Assembly: GCF_000001735.4 (NCBI RefSeq) | Contig: NC_003070.9 | Location: 7,626,001-7,690,000, forward strand | Direction of reading: 5' to 3' | Origin: Arabidopsis thaliana | Lineage: Eukaryota; Streptophyta; Magnoliopsida; Brassicales; Brassicaceae | Length of the DNA stretch: 64,000 bases | Part shown: piece by piece, positions 13,419-23,323 of the stretch | Layout of the letters: each line of letters opens with the position of its first letter | Numbering within the stretch: the first letter of the stretch is position 1 | Program-made: the position numbers and the translations under genes | The notes under the pieces: model-generated | Seen by the model: the letters and a program-made list of their open reading frames with translations, nothing else | What the model was told of the DNA's origin: nothing | Databases searched by the model: none

Positions 13419-13471
13419 AAGGATTTCAATGAAATATTTGACAAAACAAAAAAAAGGATTTCAACGAAATA
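13419..13471 (+). mobile_element. 15-bp insert TTGAC-A-rich with 19-bp target duplication
   Basis: The 19-base direct repeats at 13419-13437 and 13453-13471 differ at one base. Between them lie only 15 bases, TTGACAAAACAAAAA (13438-13452). An A-rich tail directly before the second repeat copy is the signature of target-primed reverse transcription. The TGAC before the A-run is shared with the 440-bp insert in the UMAMIT19 intron. I infer a LINE-machinery insertion truncated to its 3' tail. Confidence 0.6.
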
Positions 13472-13871
13472 TCAACTCAACAAGTTACAGAAACTAAAAC
13501 TGTATAAATCATCTTGTAATTTTGTAAACGGTGATTACTAGTTAATTTTAGTAAATCTAATATGTTATCTACAGTCTAATAACATGGAACTCCATGACCA
13601 ATGATAAAGCGGTTCTAGTAGTTTCTCTTACAACAATCTTTTACACATTGAAAACATATAAATTTAGGGAATATATATATATGTATGTATATTGTATCCT
13701 GATATTCCATACAAAAGAGTTTCGAAGTGTTTTTTTGTATTTTATTAGGAAAAAGTGCAAAAATTCAAAATTTGAAACTTAATAATATTTGAGTGAAGAA
13801 ACTAGAAAGGTCCGAATTGACAAAACATAAAATTCTGTCATAGGGGCCATAATTTTTTGGAGCCGTGCAAC

Positions 13872-13914
13872 AACAAGGGTACAACTTTAACAAAAAGATA
13901 AAAATAACAAGGGT
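13872..13914 (+). repeat. 25-bp A-rich insert between 9-bp repeats
   Basis: AACAAGGGT occurs at 13872-13880 and 13906-13914. It flanks 25 bases (13881-13905) that end in an A-rich stretch. The layout is as in the other scars, but 9 bp is short enough for coincidence. Confidence 0.35.
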
Positions 13915-14101
13915 TAAAGGGGCAATTCTTAGTGACAATGTTAATGTAGATCAACTATATGAAATTTTATGATGGTAGAAAAATACACACTAGCTAGACG
14001 GTAGAAATAAGCACATCAAAGCACCACAAAGCCACTACACTAAATTGCAATAAGTTGAATAGTTAAAACATTTGTGTGATTTGGGACGAGAAGGTGCATG
14101 C

Positions 14102-14149
14102 GAACCGGATTTGACAAAGCACGTGAGAACCGGATTTGGTAGCACGTGA
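14102..14149 (+). promoter_or_regulatory. Tandem GAACCGGATTTG / CACGTG repeat
   Basis: Two adjacent copies, 14102-14126 and 14127-14149, each begin GAACCGGATTTG and end AGCACGTGA. They therefore give two G-boxes (CACGTG) at 14120-14125 and 14143-14148, 23 bp apart. Paired G-boxes/ABREs commonly bind bZIP or bHLH factors. The repeat lies about 1.4 kb before the DUF630/632 gene, so its target is uncertain. Confidence 0.5.
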
Positions 14150-15579
14150 GTGGCACACTTTCCTAGTGGCATGTCTCAGCTTTTTCTTATAGCTCTCTCT
14201 CTCTCAGCTTCGTAACATGTTCATGTTTCCTGCATGCAATTGTTTATTACCCCTACTGGCTACTACTACTACTACTAGTATTTCGAGCATCGAAGCTCTC
14301 CCACTCCACAATTTTATACTGAAAACTTTAATCTTTACATTTCCAAGTCTCCATAATGTCTATCTGTAAAGTGTAATCTAAAAAAACTGTACTGTAGTTT
14401 ATTTCTTTCAGTAACAATATACACAGTTACTGGTGGATACGAATAAACATTTCTATATGAAAATGAAGTGACCCAAATCCATCCGAGTAACGTCGATTCC
14501 AACATCAACTATACTCTGTTTCTGTTTACGTTTTATAGATTTTTCAAGTCATGGGACTTTATAAAGAAAACATAATCAATAAATATAACCATAATTTTAT
14601 AATGTTTGCCTCATTACTTTCCAATTGTTTTTTTTTAAAATTACAGATTCCGTTTACTGTTATACTAAAAAGAAACAAAAAAACCTGTCAATTCATAACA
14701 TTTCTACCTACCAAACTAGCAACACTTTTTACTGTTTTCTTCTTAATAATTATAGAGTCACATAGCTTAAACCTTTTTCTTTTCTTCTTGAAACTCGTTA
14801 TAAAGAGTAAAAAGATAAAAGTAAAAGTACAGGGCAAAAGGGTAAAAAGTGGAAAGTAATAAGGCCCAAAAAAAACAAAATTAAGACACGGTCTTATCCC
14901 AAATCTCCTTTCGTCGTCGACGTTGTTTCTCTTCTACAATTTCCCGGAAAAATTTATTGTTGAATTCTCACAAACAAAAACCAAATTCGCCTTTGTTTTT
15001 TTTACCTCTGTTTCTCGTCTCTCACACTTTCTTCTTCCCCATTTTCCAATTTGCATTTAAGTTTTGCCCAAATCCCTAGCTTTCTTACACACATCCCTAT
15101 CCGTTAAATTTCGTAGAGATCGAAATCGAAATTAATTGCAACAAGACGAATCCTTTTTTCTCTTTTTAGCTTATTTACAAAAAAAAACTAAAACCCCATT
15201 AAATTTTCTTTTATTTAACTAGTTGCTATCAGTCTCTCTCTTCTGATTCCTGTCTGCTACGGTCACGTTTAAAGAAAGAAAAAATCAGCAAACCCCATGG
15301 ATTCTTCTGTCTCTCCTCCTCTCTCTGTCACTCTCTCGCATGCACGAGACCTCTCTTCCTCCTTTCCTCTTTTGTTTGTTTCCTCTCATTCTCACTCTCT
15401 CATAACGACAACTAATTAATCATCCCTACTCTGTTTTTCCGATTTGAAAAAACAAAACCCAGATTTCGAATTTGGGGAAAGCAATGGTCTTTCCATTAAC
15501 CAAAGCATGAGACTTGAAACAGCATTTTGTAGTTGTGTGGCGACAACGACGACGATATTAAAGTTAGGGTTTTTCTCAC
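14150..15579 (+). other. Upstream region and long leader of the DUF630/632 gene
   Basis: No gene is seen. A GGCCCA site II motif lies at 14863-14868. From about 14930 the sequence becomes CT-rich, like a 5' leader. If transcription starts there, the leader carries upstream ATGs at 15297, 15484 and 15507. Confidence 0.4.
15297..15419 (+). other. Candidate upstream ORF, 40 codons
   Basis: ATG at 15297 opens 40 codons rich in Ser and Leu and stops at TAA 15417-15419, 160 bases before the main start. It matters only if the mRNA leader reaches this far. The context (CCCCATGG) is a fairly good start. Confidence 0.35.
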
Positions 15580-15608
15580 ATGGGTTGCGGAGGATCCAAA
15601 GTAGATGA
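15507..15608 (+). other. Candidate upstream ORF overlapping the main start
   Basis: ATG at 15507 overlaps the stop of an 8-codon frame that begins at 15484. It runs 33 codons and ends at TGA 15606-15608, past the main ATG at 15580 and in another frame. Ribosomes using it could not reinitiate at the main start, so it would lower translation. This is predicted only. Confidence 0.4.
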
Positions 15609-18600
15609 TCAACCACTTGTGATTCTCTGTAGAGAGAGGAAACAACTCATCAAAGCTGCTTCTCATCATCGTTGTGCTTTAGCCGCTGCTCATCTCTCTT
15701 ACTTTCAATCTCTCTGTGACGTTGGTGATTCCATTAAACGTTTCGTCGACGAAGAACTCGTCCTCGTTGGGACTTCTTCTTCTTCTTCCCCTGATTCTCC
15801 TGTTCTTACTCTTCCTTCCGACGAAGGGAAGCCACATAAACACAAGATCTCCTCTTCTTCAACCTCTGTTTCGCATTCGGTTATTGAAGACGACGACGAA
15901 GGAGAAGGAGAAGATCAGCATTTGCATTTATCATCTGGATCCGAGTTAGATTCTGGATCGGAATCTGGATCTGATGATTCATTAGGTCATATCCATATTG
16001 AAACTAGCCCTAAAGTGAAAGAGAAAGAAACACGCTTACCGGAAAATTACCAGCCCGGTTATCAATCCGGTTATCAATCCGGTTATCAGCCCGGTTTTAC
16101 GCCGGGATATCAATATCAACCGGGTTACTCGGCTGGGTATCAGTATCCGGTTGAAGGATGGGGATTCATGGGAGAGAATCCGAATTTAAACCCGTACCCG
16201 AATCCGAACCAGAATCCGGGAATGTACTTTATGAAGAAGTCTGTGCAACCGTCACGACCGGTAGTGTTTCAGCCGGAGAATCATAGAGTGGAGAATGGGC
16301 AATGGTTGCCGGAGAATGGAGTTGGGTATTCTAATTATTACCCAGGAAACGCTAATACTGGGTATTTTGGTTACCCGGAGCAACGTAGAGAGCCACCGTC
16401 TCCGGTGAGGCCGACTCCAGCACCTCCGTCTCCGCCTAGGATTTCAAGTTGGGATTTTTTGAATGTGTTTGATACTTATGATTATAATAGAGCTGGTGGT
16501 GGTGAAAGTTCCGGTGCCGGAGCTGGGTTTTTTCCAGCCATGGGTGGAGGTAAGTCGAATTCAAGTAGTCCTGATTCGAGGGAAGTGAGAGAGAGGGAAG
16601 GGATTCCTGAGTTGGAAGAAGAAACAGAGCAAGAAGTTATCTTTGGGCAGACGTTTAAACATATGAAGAGAAAAGGCATTGAGAAGGTGAAAGAACAACA
16701 CAGACAGGAGAATGAGATTCACGAGAGAAAGATCAAGAAACGAGGAGATTCAGGTGAAGGAACTTCAAGGGCAGTGCCTGTGGTAGAAAGGGCTACGGAG
16801 AGCTCTTTTGGTTCAAAGACTGTGTCGTCGTTTTCGAGCAGTGAAGAAGAGTCGGAGTTTCATCATGTTAATGATGGAGAAGGGAAGAGTAGCAGTAATG
16901 ATTTAGGTGGGCATGAGACGGTTGCTACTAAGAGTGTTGGAGAAGTAGAAGAAGAATATGTGAGGAAGAAAGGAGTTAGCTTTGAGTTGGATGAAAATGT
17001 AACTACTTCTTTTGATGTTGAATCTTCCAAGATTAGTAGTCTATCTGCATTGTCGGTTCATGCCACTAGAGATCTTAGAGAAGTTGTGAAGGAGATCAAG
17101 AGTGAGTTTGAGGTTGCTTCTTCACATGGGAAGGAAGTGGCTGTGTTGCTTGAGGTTAGCAAGTTGCCTTATCAGCAGAAAAGTTCGGGGCTCAAAGGTA
17201 ATGTTTTTACATGTTCTGTTTGTATCTGTGATTGCTTCCTTAATTGCATAAATAGCTGCATTTTGAAATAACTTATACATCAGAAACCATTTTTTGGAGA
17301 TCAATCTTGTTACTTGTGGAGATGATAATGCATTACTGCAAATCATTTGCAGTTAGATTAGAGCTATAGCTTTAAATTAGCAGTAATTTGGAGCTCTTCA
17401 TGCAGGAGAAATATATGTATACTCTGATAGTAATATTAGTAGACTTTCGTGAATTTTCTTCATTTTACCTTGGATCTGTTCAAATTAGGAACTACATTTC
17501 GATGTAATGGGAAGTAATGTTGAGCTCTTGTTGCTTTCGATTGAACTGTTATGGGCTTTTTCTTCTCTGATGGAGCTTCTAGATTATGAACCATAGATTT
17601 GATTTGCGTCACTTGAGTCTTACCTTGGTGCTTTTTTTCTAATGATATTTACTTCATTTTTTCTCTAGTCATCTTCTCCCGGATCATGTATCTGGTTGCA
17701 CCATCCACAGTTTCATCGCGCTCTCAGCCTCAACCGTCAATACGTTTAACATCTAGGATATTGAAAATTGCAAAATCATACAATGGTCAGGATGTTAGAG
17801 AAGGCTTAACTGGGAACCTCTCAGCAACCTTGGAGCAACTCTATGCTTGGGAAAAGAAACTGTACAAAGAAGTCAAGGTATGTATGTGTTTCTTGATTTT
17901 GAATGGATTAATCTCCTTAGATTGGAGCATCTTTTGACAGATGTAGTTGTTTGTTGATGGCAGGATGAAGAGAAGCTTCGTGTTGTCTATGAAGAAAAGT
18001 GCAGAACACTGAAAAAACTGGATAGTCTTGGTGCGGAATCTAGCAAGATTGATACTACTCGAGCAGCCATTAGAAAGCTGCTAACCAAACTCGACGTCTG
18101 TATAAGATCTGTTGATTCCATTTCCAGCAGGATACATAAACTGAGAGACGAAGAATTACAGCCTCAACTAACACAATTGATTCACGGGTATAAATTGATC
18201 TCAATTCTTTTACTATTCCTACATTTATATATTTTCGTTTGTGTGATCCGATACTTGGGATTTGAAGGTTGATAAGAATGTGGAGATCAATGCTCAAGTG
18301 CCACCAGAAGCAGTTCCAGGCAATCATGGAGAGCAAGGTTCGATCTCTCAGGGCAAACACCGGCTTACAAAGAGACTCCGGTTTGAAAGCTATTCTTGAT
18401 TTGGAGATGGAGCTACGAGAATGGTGCATTAGCTTCAACGACTGGGTCAATACTCAGAAATCATACGTGGAGTCTCTAAATGGATGGCTCTCAAGATGTC
18501 TTCACTATGAACCTGAATCAACGGAGGACGGAATTGCCCCTTTCTCTCCTAGCCGTGTTGGAGCTCCACAGGTTTTCGTTATATGCAAAGATTGGCAAGA

Positions 18601-19078
18601 AGCAATGGCGAGAATCTCTGGAGAGAACGTTTCAAACGCAATGCAAGGCTTTGCCTCGAGTCTGCATGAACTATGGGAGAGACAAGATGAGGAGCAAAGG
18701 CAGAGAGTGAAAGCAGAGTATGTGTCACACGATTTCGAGAAACGGTTGAATGATCTTCGGATGGAGAGGGCGAGAGTGAGAATGAGAAACGATCAGCTAC
18801 AAGACGGTGCATCAGAGAAAAGCGTGGTCTTGTCCGAGAGCGGGATCTCGGCGTTGGATGATTTGAAAGTGGACTTGGATTCAATGAGGAAGAAGCTAGA
18901 AGAAGAAAGAGCAAGACACAAGGAAACAATTAAACTTGTGAACAATGCAGCTTCAAGCAGCTTACAAGCTGGTTTAGTACCAATCTTTGAGGCTTTGGGG
19001 AATTTCACTTCACAAGTTGTGAAAGCTCATGAAGATGTTAGGTTTCAACAACAACAACAGCCTGAGTCTGAAGATTGA
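15580..19078 (+). CDS. DUF630/DUF632 protein, N-myristoylated type
   Basis: Exons 15580-17197, 17669-17877, 17964-18187 and 18268-19078 give 953 residues. The protein starts MGCGGSKVD, a classic N-myristoylation and palmitoylation context. The following 60 residues are the DUF630 domain (LCRERKQLIKAA...YFQSL). The middle is low-complexity: acidic/Ser tracts near 100-140, a YQ-x-G repeat at about 158-185, Pro-rich near 270-285. From about 480 to 880 lies the DUF632 domain, helical and coiled, with the WEKKLYKEVK motif. The family includes NRG2-like regulators in nitrate signalling; at least some members act at membranes or in the nucleus. The role of this member is not known to me. The leader may hold inhibitory upstream ORFs. 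Confidence 0.92.
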
Positions 19079-19404
19079 TTTTGCACGAATTAAAAAGTTT
19101 TGGTAATGAAATTAGATTCGGATTTAGGAAACAAATTGTTGTACATATTTTAGCATTTATATATTCATTGATTGGTTGGCTACTTGCTTGTAGATTCTTA
19201 ATCTTTTTCTATTTTAAGGTTCTCAGATCTTTAAATTAAATTACTTCTGAAATCTGAACCTTATAATAATCATTAATCTATGAGAAAATTGATAATAATC
19301 GCAAGAAACCAAACATAATTGGTCAGATTTAAGATCTATGACCATTTACTTGCACGAAGTCACGGACCTGAGATCTCACAACAAGATCAACGAAAGAGAA
19401 GAAG

Positions 19405-19412
19405 CCACGTCA
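19405..19412 (-). promoter_or_regulatory. UPRE-like element CCACGTCA
   Basis: The reverse strand reads TGACGTGG, the consensus XBP1/bZIP60-type unfolded-protein-response element. It lies 355 bp before the PDIL1-1 ATG, upstream of the ERSE. Confidence 0.5.
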
Positions 19413-19620
19413 TTGTCGATATCGTGACGCTTGTACATTGGTGCGGAACAGTGTGTCTTCGGTTTAGACAATTTTTCTCTTCTTAAAATTACTTTTTACT
19501 GCTGGTAAAATGGAGTAAATAACTAAATAAATTTTATAACGGCCTAGGTCAAAATTATCAAGACACTGTATAAACATTAAAATTCTTGCCAAATCCCTAT
19601 AAACTATGACGACGTAATAC

Positions 19621-19639
19621 CCAATTAGAGATAGCCACG
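19621..19639 (+). promoter_or_regulatory. Exact ER stress response element (ERSE)
   Basis: CCAAT at 19621-19625, nine bases, then CCACG at 19635-19639 is a perfect CCAAT-N9-CCACG. It sits 128 bp before the PDIL1-1 start. In plants this element binds NF-Y plus bZIP28/bZIP60 and drives ER-chaperone genes in the unfolded protein response, the expected control for a KDEL-bearing disulfide isomerase. Confidence 0.8.
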
Positions 19640-19766
19640 TGGATGTATGACCAATTTAGGAGCATTCAGTTTTCGTGTTTTGCAGTGATAAATATCTCTG
19701 AGAGCTAACCCCGGAGAGCTTACAGAATTCAAGCTAAACATTGTTAGAGAGAAAGAGAGAGCGATA

Positions 19767-22514
19767 ATGGCGATGAGGGGCTTCACGTTGTTTTCGATCC
19801 TTGTGTTGTCTTTGTGCGCTTCGTCTATCAGAAGCGAAGAGACGGAGACGAAGGAGTTCGTGTTGACCTTGGATCACACTAACTTCACCGATACCATCAA
19901 CAAACACGATTTCATCGTCGTCGAGTTCTACGCCCCATGGTATTCAAATTTTGTGACTTTTCAATCTTTTTACTATTTCTGTTGACATGGTTTTTTTTTG
20001 GTAAAAAATTGACATGGGTTTTGTGTCGTGTTCGTGAATCTGGGGGATCTGAATCTATCATTTGTGTTTTTGGATTTGCATGCCAATGATTTCTTATTCT
20101 CTCGCTTGTGTGATTTGAATTGGCGTAGCTGATCTGTTTTACTAATCAGAACTTTTGTTGCAGTTTTGTAATTTGTAACGATTTGATCTATTCCGATCTA
20201 TGTTACTATGTAACTGAGTTGTCTGATTTGAATAGTGGTCTCATTTTAATTTTACTCTGTAATTGATTTGTGAAAGTATTTGATCTAAATCTTCATCATT
20301 TGGTAATCCGTATTATTGCCCATCTTCAGGTGTGGACACTGCAAGCAGCTTGCTCCTGAGGTACTATGACTTTTTCAATCACTTAAAATAGGATTTGCAA
20401 GTGGAGTTTTTTTTTTACTGGTCTAATTCATGTAGCGATGGCTAATGGGTGGTTTTATTTTTGTTTACAGTATGAGAAGGCTGCGTCAGCTTTGAGCAGT
20501 AACGTCCCACCAGTGGTTCTTGCTAAGATTGATGCCAGTGAGGAAACAAACAGAGAATTTGCAACTCAATACGAGGTTCAGGGTTTCCCAACAATCAAGA
20601 TTTTCAGAAACGGAGGAAAGGCTGTTCAAGAATACAACGGACCTCGTGAAGCTGAGGGTATTGTTACTTACTTGAAGAAACAAAGTGGACCTGCTTCTGC
20701 TGAAATTAAGTCAGCTGATGATGCTTCTGAGGTTGTTAGTGACAAGAAGGTTGTTGTGGTAAGTACAAAACATGTTCTTCAGCTTTTCTCTCTGTTTTAT
20801 GATTTTAATCATGTATGGTAGTTAAATAATGTCTATTTCTATTGTTTTAGGTTGGGATTTTCCCTAAACTATCTGGCTCCGAGTTTGATTCTTTCATGGC
20901 CATTGCTGAGAAATTGCGCTCTGAGTTAGATTTCGCACATACCTCGGATGCCAAGCTTCTTCCCCGTGGAGAGTCATCTGTAACAGGACCTGTGGTCAGG
21001 CTATTCAAACCCTTTGATGAACAATTTGTTGATTCCAAGGTTTGTATATTACATTGGTTCTGTTATATAGTATATTGTTGCGGAATGTTTGTTTGATTTG
21101 CTTCTTTGCATTCAGGATTTCGATGGTGAAGCTCTGGAGAAATTTGTCAAAGAATCCAGCATTCCACTTATCACCGTCTTTGACAAAGATCCAAACAACC
21201 ACCCATATGTTATCAAGTTCTTTGAAAGCACTAATACCAAGGTAACTCATCCTAGAGTTATCAAATATCTCAATTCCATTATGCTGTAACCAGTTCATGA
21301 TATACTACATAGATGGATTCATATTATGCCATTTAATTTTACTGGAGAATTATGTTTAAATTTATGAAAATTCTGAAATGAGTTTATTTGTAAAAGTTGA
21401 TATTTCGTACTAAATTATGTTATGGCTATGGAAGGAGCTGCGAGTGTGTGCCATATTAGCTGAGTCGGACTCTAGTGTCTATAATTTACTTTTTGAATAT
21501 TCTCAGTAAAAGCTTCAAGAATCCTCAGTCTCTGCAATATTTTGATTTTCAGGCGATGTTGTTCATTAACTTCACTGGAGAAGGAGCTGAGTCTCTTAAA
21601 TCAAAGTACCGTGAAGTTGCTACATCCAACAAGGGACAGGGTCTTAGCTTCCTTCTAGGTGATGCTGAGAACAGCCAAGGTGCATTCCAGGTTAGTCTTA
21701 TTCTTCTATCTTCAATCGTTTATCTCCAAGGTAGCATTGGTTTCAAATTGCTGAACACATTTCTCTCCTTTCTAAACCATTAACAGTACTTTGGACTCGA
21801 AGAGAGCCAAGTTCCTCTCATCATCATCCAGACTGCTGACGACAAGAAATACCTGAAAACAAATGTTGAGGTTGACCAGATTGAATCATGGGTCAAGGAC
21901 TTCAAGGATGGAAAAATTGCTCCCCACAAAAAATCTCAACCTATCCCAGCCGAAAACAACGAGCCAGTGAAGGTTGTTGTTTCTGACAGCCTTGACGACA
22001 TTGTCTTAAACTCTGGAAAGAACGGTGAGTTACTTTACATTGTTAAATCACAAATACCTGTTTGCTCGTAGCAAAAACTTATAAATCAGTTTTCATTCCT
22101 CCTATTTACTTGCAGTTTTGCTTGAATTCTATGCTCCATGGTGTGGACACTGCCAAAAGCTTGCTCCAATCTTGGACGAAGTTGCTGTGTCGTACCAAAG
22201 CGACTCAAGTGTAGTCATCGCTAAGCTAGTAAGTCCTTTCTCTTTCTTCACATTTGAGAGTATTTGTTCTTGATCACCGGATTCTTACTCTTTCACTTGT
22301 CCAGGATGCAACCGCAAACGACTTCCCAAAAGATACCTTTGATGTGAAGGGATTCCCGACCATTTACTTCAAATCAGCGAGCGGAAACGTTGTGGTTTAC
22401 GAAGGAGACAGGACAAAGGAAGATTTCATAAGCTTCGTCGACAAGAACAAGGACACAGTTGGAGAGCCTAAGAAGGAGGAAGAGACAACTGAGGAAGTCA
22501 AGGATGAGCTCTGA
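19767..22514 (+). CDS. PDIL1-1: Protein disulfide isomerase PDIL1-1
   Basis: ER-lumen oxidoreductase that forms and shuffles disulfides in secretory proteins. Exons 19767-19939, 20330-20360, 20471-20758, 20851-21039, 21116-21241, 21553-21690, 21787-22024, 22116-22228 and 22305-22514 give 501 residues, the usual length. There is a signal peptide (about 1-23), a first thioredoxin domain with WCGHC at 58-62, two redox-inactive thioredoxin-like domains, a second active domain with WCGHC at 403-407, an acidic tail and a C-terminal KDEL retention signal. Exon 1 splits the first catalytic Trp codon. The promoter holds an exact ERSE, so induction by ER stress is expected. Intron 1 carries a small T-rich insertion scar. 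Confidence 0.97.
19982..20017 (-). repeat. 18-bp T-rich insert with 9-bp repeats in PDIL1-1 intron 1
   Basis: TTGACATGG at 19982-19990 and 20009-20017 flanks TTTTTTTTTGGTAAAAAA. On the minus strand this reads ...TTACC then nine As, an A-run next to one repeat copy. It may be a minimal retroposed scar or slippage. Confidence 0.35.
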
Positions 22515-23323
22515 AAAGAGAAGTGTGTTGTGTCTCTTAGCTGCTAGCTTAGTTTGGTAGTTTTGAGGAAAATACACAGAAGAAGACAGAGCATTGAGTA
22601 GACTGAGAGACAGAGAGAGAGAGACGACAGACAGACAGAGAGAATCTCTTTATCTATTCATTAGGTTTTTATATGTGCACTCTTCAGAACAATAATGGCT
22701 GCCTCCTTTTCTTTTTTTTGGTTGATGTTACCTTTTTTTGTTTGAATTCAGTTCTCCTTTAATATAGTTTTTGAGGCATTTCTTGGGACGAGTTCTAACA
22801 CTAAAAATATATTAATTCTGAAGCATATACCAAGATAATATACTAGTTGACTCTTAATTGGTTCCACTATTTGAAAAGAAAACAAAAGGCTAATTTGGTT
22901 GTTGAGGAAAGTATGAGAGAAAGGAAACTCAAGCAGATCGTCGAGGAGATCAAACGTTACTTTTACTGTCCAAGCGTTTATCAACATTTACAATTTTATT
23001 GACTTGTTCAACATGCTTGTTCCTTTTTTGGTCCTAATACTTTCAGTTTTTTCACTAAACAATCTAATGGAAGAACGAGAAACAGTTAAACTAAACCAAT
23101 TGGTTAAAGATATTGAAACCGACCTTGAACTGATTTAACTCAGAAATGTCGGTTTCGTTGTTTGTCTGAATTTTGTGAACCTCGAGAAAACAATAAAATA
23201 ATATTAAAAAAAAGACAGAGAAAGAGTCTCTGTTTCTATCTTCTTCTTTTTTTTTCCCGGTAACAGGGAGCTCGCACGGGCGGCTACGAAATCGCTGTAT
23301 TTTCAAATCGTCTCTCAGTTTCC
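22515..23323. other. PDIL1-1 3' UTR and FBP7 leader
   Basis: The first 200 bases are 3' UTR with a GA-rich block near 22605-22640 (AGACAGAGAGAG type). The last 100 bases are the FBP7 leader. No other gene is seen. Confidence 0.4.

Larger units (their letters stand above)
19079..19766 (+). promoter_or_regulatory. PDIL1-1 promoter region
   Basis: The first 150 bases are 3' UTR of the DUF630/632 gene. The rest is promoter of PDIL1-1, with an exact ERSE (19621-19639), a UPRE-like CCACGTCA (19405-19412) and a TATA-like GATAAATAT at 19687-19695, about 75 bp before the ATG. Confidence 0.6.

Noticed and set aside
14551-14859. 102-codon frame of Lys, Phe and Ile
   Set aside because: Composition is that of AT-rich noncoding DNA; no motif and no splice partners.
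18579-18929. 116-codon minus-strand frame
   Set aside because: It is the shadow of the DUF632 coding exon.
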